From the NCBI GenBank assembly GCA_043781315.1, contig JAYWBR010000408.1, positions 1 to 10,361 of the forward strand: a stretch of 10,361 nt of DNA, written 5' to 3'. Both the position numbers and the translations under genes were made by a program. Positions within the stretch are counted from its first letter, which is position 1. The number at the start of each line of letters is the position of its first letter. The notes beneath the pieces were generated by a model. It saw only the letters and a program-made list of their open reading frames with translations, was not told where the DNA came from and searched no databases. The stretch comes from CAIQOK01 sp043781315. Lineage in GTDB: Bacteria; Verrucomicrobiota; Verrucomicrobiia; Limisphaerales; CAIQOK01. Positions 6,923 to 10,361 of this stretch are shown one piece after another.

Positions 6923-9298
6923 TCATTTTGCCGGAAGCTGTTGCAAGAGTGCGGCGGCTTCTGCGAATTGAGGGGCTAGCTCCAGTGCGCGCCGCGCCGC
7001 CGCGCGCGCCTCTTCAATCTGGCCGAGCTGCAGGTGGATCGTGGCGCGCGCATAGGGAATTTGCGGGTCGCGGGGGGCGGCGGTCTCGGCAATGAGCAGC
7101 GCGTGGATGGCTCCCGCCGGATCCCCGGCAGCGGCGCGGGCCAGGCCCAGATTGTAGCTGGCGCGGGCGTGGCTGGGATCGAGCTTTGCGGCGGCTTCAA
7201 GTTCCGTCAGAGTTTTGGCCCGATCGCCAAGTTCATTCCATGCCAGCGCGAGCTTGAATCGGAACTCCGCATCCTGCGGCGCGAGGCGAACCGCTTCCTG
7301 CAACTCGGCCAGCGCTTCCTGGGGCCGTCCCAGCTGGCTTAATACAATCGCGGTCTCGTGGTGGATGCCCGGGGAGAAGGCGTCCCACTTCGCGGCGGTT
7401 GCAAAATGTTGGAGCGCGTTTGTGGTCTCTCCCCGCGCCAGGGCGAAGATGCCCAGCTGCATCTGGCCGGCGGGTTGATCGGCGTTGTGGTTGAGCATGT
7501 GCAGTAACTCCGAGCCGGCGAGCGAGTTCAGTTTCAATCTCGGGGCGAGTGTCTGCGCGGCGACGATGCGAACATTGCGGGAAGAATCGGTCAGCCGGCC
7601 CGCCACCGCGGCGCGGATTTCGGGCGGGAGGTTTTCACCCAGCGTGGCCAGCGTCTGGATTATGTTCTGGCGGACGAGCGCGTTGGTGTCGGCGAGTTGG
7701 TTGACGAGGGCGGTCGCGATGGGCGGTTCGCCCGCCCAACGTTCCAGCAGGTTGGCGGCGACGGCGCGCCAGTAATCTTGCTCGTCGGCTTGCAGCATCT
7801 TCAGTAGCGGGTCACGCGCGGCCTCGTCGCCGTTTTTGGCGCGGGCAATGGTTTGGGCGCGCTGCCGGTAGGGGCGTTGCATCTTGTCGCCATACCATTT
7901 CTCCACGTATCCGAGCGACCAATCCACGCTCTTGTCCTGGTGGCAGCGATTGCAGGCGTTCGGGATGCCGAATTGTTTCGTCAGTAACGGATCGGGAATC
8001 GTGAAGCCGTGGTCGTGACGCCAGTGGCGTTGCATGTAAACGGTCTGGGGCATGTGGCAGTTCACACATTCCCCGCCCGTTTCTTGGATCGCGCCTGGTT
8101 TGTAGTTGCCCAGGTCAAAAGAGAGCGTGGCGCCATTCGTGTCGAATCCGAACACCCTGTGCCGACTGTGCGTCACGGGATTGATGACGGGGGCGTTGGT
8201 CTGGCCGGCGCCATGACAGCTGAGGCACATGATATTGCCGGGCAGTTTGACTTTGGCGCTGTGGAAGTCGTGGCAATCCACGCAGCGCACCCCTTTGTGA
8301 AACATCCTGCTGCCGAGGAAGGCGGTGAATTCGTAATCCTCGTCGCGGATCTGGCCGTCCGGATAGAACAGGTCTGATTCATCCACGATGGAGAGGAGGT
8401 GATGATCGAAAAATCTGTCACCGGGTTTCGGGTCGCCGGTGATTTCACCGCGGCGCGAGTGACAGGCGGCGCAGGTGGCGAGCATCTGGTCGCGGGAGAT
8501 TTTCGGGAGCGTGGGGTCTTTAAGGTTTTTGCCTTTGTTGGCGGCCTGCCATTGGTTGTGGGCTTTCAGCGGGCCGTGACAGGATTCGCAACCCACTCCG
8601 ACTTCAGCCATCGCGGTGTGATAGACATCATTTGTCGCATTGTAGTTCTTCCGGAGGCGGGTGTTGTGGCAGGTGGCGCACATCGTGTTCCAGTTCATGC
8701 CGCGCCCGGTCCAGTGGCCCCATTCGCCGGGCCGGCGGTCTTCGGTGCCATAGACATTGAACCATTCATTCGAGCGCGGATCCCAGCACGCCTCGGTGGC
8801 CTGCCAGCGTCCACCGGGAAACGGTACGAGCAGCTGACGCAGCGGCAGGTTGCCGATGATCCGTTCGACTTGGAAAACCTCCTGGGTCTGGCTCAGTCCG
8901 GCAGTCTTGATTTCGAAATGGCCGTTGGTCTGACGCAAGGAAGTCTGCTGGGTGCCGTGGCGAAAGGTTCTACCAGGTTCGAAGGCTGGATGTTCGTGCG
9001 GGGCGTCGGGCGATCGTTCGGCCAGTCCATGATGCGATTTGGCCCACAGCTCGTAGGCTTCCTCGTGGCACGCTTTACAACTTACCGACCCCCCATATGC
9101 GGCGTGGGTTTGCTGATCGTTCTCGAGCGCAAAGCCGGCGAGATTGGATTCGCCGCCGGTGGAAGCGCGAGGGGAATTGGTTGACCGGGTGATAACCGAG
9201 ACCGCAGCCGCCAACCCAAGCAGCGTTGCGACCAACAACCCGAGCAGCGGTCTGTGATTTTTTTTCGCGACCGGGGAGTTTTTCTTGGTGGCGGACAC
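6923..9298 (-). CDS. Octaheme c-type cytochrome fused to HEAT and TPR repeats
   Basis: The product is 791 residues, probably anchored in the inner membrane and facing the periplasm. Residues 17-37 form one hydrophobic segment after a basic N-terminus. Eight CxxCH heme-binding motifs follow, at Cys74, 207, 237, 276, 339, 358, 411 and 449 (CKACH, CATCH, CESCH, CAACH, CVDCH, CLSCH, CVNCH, CNRCH), with extra histidines such as SHHG and HWRHDHGF as possible axial ligands. Residues about 490-600 look like HEAT repeats (LLERWAGEPPIATALVNQL; SSRNVRIVAAQTLAPRL). Residues about 610-785 are TPR repeats (GRPQEALAELQEAVRLAP; ARASYNLGLARAAAGDPAGA; GQIEEARAAARRALELAP). The heme part resembles cytochrome c554-like multiheme proteins; electron transfer is expected, with unknown partners. 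GTG 9298 is the furthest possible start, since TAG lies in frame 12 nt upstream. It is followed 94 nt later by the ThuA gene, and is divergent from the broken lipoprotein gene. Confidence 0.94.
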   Translation of the reverse strand: MSATKKNSPVAKKNHRPLLGLLVATLLGLAAAVSVITRSTNSPRASTGGESNLAGFALENDQQTHAAYGGSVSCKACHEEAYELWAKSHHGLAERSPDAPHEHPAFEPGRTFRHGTQQTSLRQTNGHFEIKTAGLSQTQEVFQVERIIGNLPLRQLLVPFPGGRWQATEACWDPRSNEWFNVYGTEDRRPGEWGHWTGRGMNWNTMCATCHNTRLRKNYNATNDVYHTAMAEVGVGCESCHGPLKAHNQWQAANKGKNLKDPTLPKISRDQMLATCAACHSRRGEITGDPKPGDRFFDHHLLSIVDESDLFYPDGQIRDEDYEFTAFLGSRMFHKGVRCVDCHDFHSAKVKLPGNIMCLSCHGAGQTNAPVINPVTHSRHRVFGFDTNGATLSFDLGNYKPGAIQETGGECVNCHMPQTVYMQRHWRHDHGFTIPDPLLTKQFGIPNACNRCHQDKSVDWSLGYVEKWYGDKMQRPYRQRAQTIARAKNGDEAARDPLLKMLQADEQDYWRAVAANLLERWAGEPPIATALVNQLADTNALVRQNIIQTLATLGENLPPEIRAAVAGRLTDSSRNVRIVAAQTLAPRLKLNSLAGSELLHMLNHNADQPAGQMQLGIFALARGETTNALQHFATAAKWDAFSPGIHHETAIVLSQLGRPQEALAELQEAVRLAPQDAEFRFKLALAWNELGDRAKTLTELEAAAKLDPSHARASYNLGLARAAAGDPAGAIHALLIAETAAPRDPQIPYARATIHLQLGQIEEARAAARRALELAPQFAEAAALLQQLPAK

Positions 9299-9404
9299 GG
9301 TGGCAGGCTAGTGGAGTTTTATTTCTGTGCCAAGCGCGCACGCGGTGTTGCCATGAACTATTCTGCTGAAGTGCCATGAACCGGTCTGTTCATATACTGA
9401 ATTT
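9299..9404. promoter_or_regulatory. Divergent intergenic region with a 10-bp direct repeat
   Basis: These 106 nt separate the starts of the cytochrome (-) and the broken lipoprotein gene (+), so promoters for both must lie here or inside the genes. TGCCATGAAC occurs twice, at 9349-9358 and 9372-9381, 23 bp apart start to start, about two helical turns, as expected of a direct-repeat regulator site. TATACT at 9393-9398 looks like a -10 box but ends only 6 nt before the ATG at 9405 and lacks a good -35, so it would work only for a nearly leaderless transcript. Function is inferred from position. Confidence 0.35.
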
Positions 9405-9887
9405 ATGAAACCCAATTTCACGATCATCGGGCTTGGGGTTATTGCCGCCGTGCTGCTGTCTGGCTGCCAGCGGGAGGTCGCGCCGGGCGAATCCACCACG
9501 GCGCAAAGTTCGGGAGCGAGCCATGCACCCTTTGCCGTCGCTCCCACCAATCAGATCTACGGCACGTTAAAAGGCCGATGGGAGCGACCGGATGGCGGAT
9601 ACGTGCTTGAAATCCGGGGCGCGGATGCGGCCGGAAGTCTGGAGGCAGGATGTTTTAATCCGTCGCCCATCGATGTTTCGCAGGCGCGGGCCTGTCAGGC
9701 AGGCGGCGTGACCAAGGTCTTTGTGGAATTGCGCGATGAAAATTATCCCGGCTGCACCTATAAACTTGCCCACGATGCGTAAAGCGACCAACTGTTTGGG
9801 CAGTATTATCAGGCTTCAATGCAGCATACCTACGACGTGACCTTCGGCCGGATGCCCGAGCAATCTTGGAGCGTCACCAGCCATTGA
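9405..9887 (+). pseudogene. Small lipoprotein gene interrupted by an in-frame TAA (probable pseudogene)
   Basis: The ATG at 9405 starts a classic lipoprotein: hydrophobic signal MKPNFTIIGLGVIAAVLLSGC with an ideal lipobox (LSGC, Cys21), a polar linker, then a beta-rich domain (GRWERPDGGYVLEIRG, then VFVELRDENYPGCTYKL). Translation stops at TAA 9780-9782 after 125 residues. The same frame stays open for 34 more codons to TGA 9885-9887 and encodes SDQLFGQYYQASMQHTYDVT, which reads as the natural end of this domain (YxxxSDQLxGxYxQAxxQxxYDV). A single change such as CAA to TAA would explain the break. The 125-residue product would lack the last strands of the fold. Intact homologues, as I recall them, are small lipoproteins of about 150 residues with no assigned function. 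Alternatives are a sequencing error or stop readthrough. It is divergent from the cytochrome gene. Confidence 0.72.
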
Positions 9888-9942
9888 CCTCGTGCCCAAC
9901 CCGCACCGATGCCATTACTAATAGTCTGCTGATCTCAAAAAC

Positions 9943-9965
9943 GCACCATCAGTCAATGATGGTGC
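9943..9965 (-). terminator. Intrinsic terminator for the minus-strand GH71/99-like gene
   Basis: A perfect 9-bp inverted repeat (GCACCATCA at 9943-9951, TGATGGTGC at 9957-9965) has a 5-nt loop. On the minus strand the stem is followed one base later by five T (AAAAA at 9938-9942 region on the plus strand), the classic intrinsic terminator layout. On the plus strand no T-tract follows, so it acts on transcripts coming from the right edge. It lies about 133 nt beyond the stop codon of the hydrolase gene, implying a moderately long 3' untranslated region. Confidence 0.75.
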
Positions 9966-9999
9966 TCCTCAAGTCGTGGATTATTGGTCATATTTTAAC

Positions 10000-10017
10000 G
10001 CCCCCACCCCCCACCCC
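10000..10017 (-). other. G-tract on the minus strand (C-rich on plus)
   Basis: On the minus strand this stretch reads GGGG-T-GGGGGG-T-GGGGG, three long G runs separated by single T. It lies in the transcribed 3' region between the hydrolase stop and its terminator. Three runs are one short of a standard intramolecular G-quadruplex unless the six-G run is split, so a quadruplex is possible but not assured. It may equally be a simple low-complexity tract. Confidence 0.4.
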
Positions 10018-10098
10018 ATTTTGTCCATACCGCAAACGGGGTCTTGTTGAGGTTTGAAGTGTGCGTGCGCCAAAGAGATCGGCAAACCGCTGCAAGAC

Positions 10099-10361
10099 TC
10101 AGCGCGGGAGATTGCTATCCAACCCGATTTCGCTGCGCAACAACTGCGCGCCTTGTCCCGTCAGCTTGAGGTAGAAGTCGGAGGGCAACCCCTCGTAGGT
10201 CACAAATTTATCCTGGTTGCTGACCGGCACGTCGTTGGTGCATTTGAAGATCGCCGTGCCTTCATCCACCTCGTCAAACATGGCCACATAAATCATCTCC
10301 GCACCCGCACGCTTCGCCGCCACAAACTGTGACCAAAGGAATTCGCCCTTGAGTCGAGGGA
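10099..10361 (-). CDS. GH71/GH99-like glycoside hydrolase (xylosidase/arabinosidase-annotated type), C-terminal part (5' end outside window)
   Basis: The frame is open from the right edge to TGA at 10099-10101, giving 86 visible residues. The apparent start at 10323 is a GTG coding for an internal Val in FLWSQFVAAKRAGAEMIYVA, so the gene begins right of the window. The segment matches my memory of the C-terminal end of the GH71/GH99-like proteins found in Verrucomicrobia and Planctomycetes: a helix (FVAAKRAGA), a barrel strand with acidic residues (MIYVAMFDEVDEGTAIFK), a loop, and TYEGLPSDFYLKLTGQGAQLLR. Such proteins often carry the name xylosidase/arabinosidase in databases, but the activity is rarely tested. 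The acidic FDEVDEG patch sits at the barrel mouth and may hold an active-site residue, which I cannot confirm. A terminator 133 nt downstream ends its transcript, keeping it apart from the divergent lipoprotein region. Confidence 0.8.
   Translation of the reverse strand, partial: PRLKGEFLWSQFVAAKRAGAEMIYVAMFDEVDEGTAIFKCTNDVPVSNQDKFVTYEGLPSDFYLKLTGQGAQLLRSEIGLDSNLPR

Larger units (their letters stand above)
9888..10098. other. Intergenic region between the broken lipoprotein gene and the GH71/99-like gene
   Basis: These 211 nt lie between two convergent genes. Besides the minus-strand terminator and the G-tract listed separately, I see no coding signal. The two frames open here (plus 9866-10057 and 10054-10332) have low-complexity or antisense-like translations and no supporting start context. 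The stretch may include decayed sequence linked to the pseudogene, but no recognisable gene fragment was found beyond base 9887. Confidence 0.5.

Noticed and set aside
8399..9184. 261-codon plus-strand open frame antisense to the cytochrome
   Set aside because: It mirrors the heme-motif region of a clearly real gene; the translation is Gly/Val-rich without a domain pattern.
9393..9398. TATACT as a -10 promoter box for the broken lipoprotein gene
   Set aside because: It sits only 6 nt before the ATG and has no acceptable -35 hexamer 16-18 nt upstream; kept only as a remark in the divergent region.
1..10361. CRISPR arrays, tRNA/rRNA genes, insertion sequences, toxin-antitoxin or phage genes
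   Set aside because: No regularly spaced repeats, cloverleaf-like sequence, transposase motif, terminal inverted repeats or phage-like product was seen on either strand.

Overview
The window looks like a chromosomal fragment from a heterotrophic member of the Verrucomicrobiota (PVC superphylum), probably a Pedosphaera/Limisphaerales-like lineage. This is judged from gene content only: a PVC-type membrane-bound dehydrogenase C-terminus, secreted S1 sulfatases, a secreted ThuA-like protein, an octaheme cytochrome fused to HEAT and TPR repeats, a GH71/99-like hydrolase, and start codons that lack Shine-Dalgarno sequences. No rRNA, tRNA, CRISPR array, transposase or phage gene was seen, and no stretch over 300 bases lacks a gene.

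Layout, left to right. Bases 2-565 (+) hold the 3' end of a large secreted dehydrogenase-like protein. A strong hairpin at 568-599 separates it from a convergent run of minus-strand genes. Read in the direction of transcription (right to left), that run is: octaheme cytochrome/HEAT/TPR protein (9298-6923, GTG start), ThuA-like protein (6828-5812), GH29 alpha-L-fucosidase with a C-terminal discoidin-type domain (5673-4147), sulfatase 2 (4150-2579, ATGA overlap with the fucosidase), sulfatase 1 (2561-1065, 17-nt gap), and a small putative lipoprotein with a secretin-N-like module (974-612). Divergent from the cytochrome lies a lipoprotein gene (9405-9887, +) broken by an in-frame TAA. The right edge (10099-10361, -) carries the C-terminus of a GH71/99-like protein, followed on the minus strand by an intrinsic terminator at 9943-9965.

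Working together: the fucosidase and two sulfatases all carry export signals and form a tight, probably co-transcribed cassette. The natural reading is stepwise removal of sulfate and fucose from a sulfated, fucose-containing glycan outside the cytoplasm. The sulfatases need formylglycine maturation by an enzyme encoded elsewhere. There is no SusC/SusD pair, transporter or dedicated regulator here, so uptake must be handled elsewhere. Whether the octaheme cytochrome belongs to the same transcription unit is unclear: it shares the strand, with a 94-nt gap to the ThuA gene.

The observations most worth following up are the nonsense-interrupted lipoprotein gene, the octaheme-HEAT-TPR fusion, the sulfatase/fucosidase cassette itself, and short shared sequences in the gene leaders (a 10-mer before both the ThuA and fucosidase genes, and CAAATCAA before two starts). 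I found no clear evidence of a wholly new defence or mobile system.
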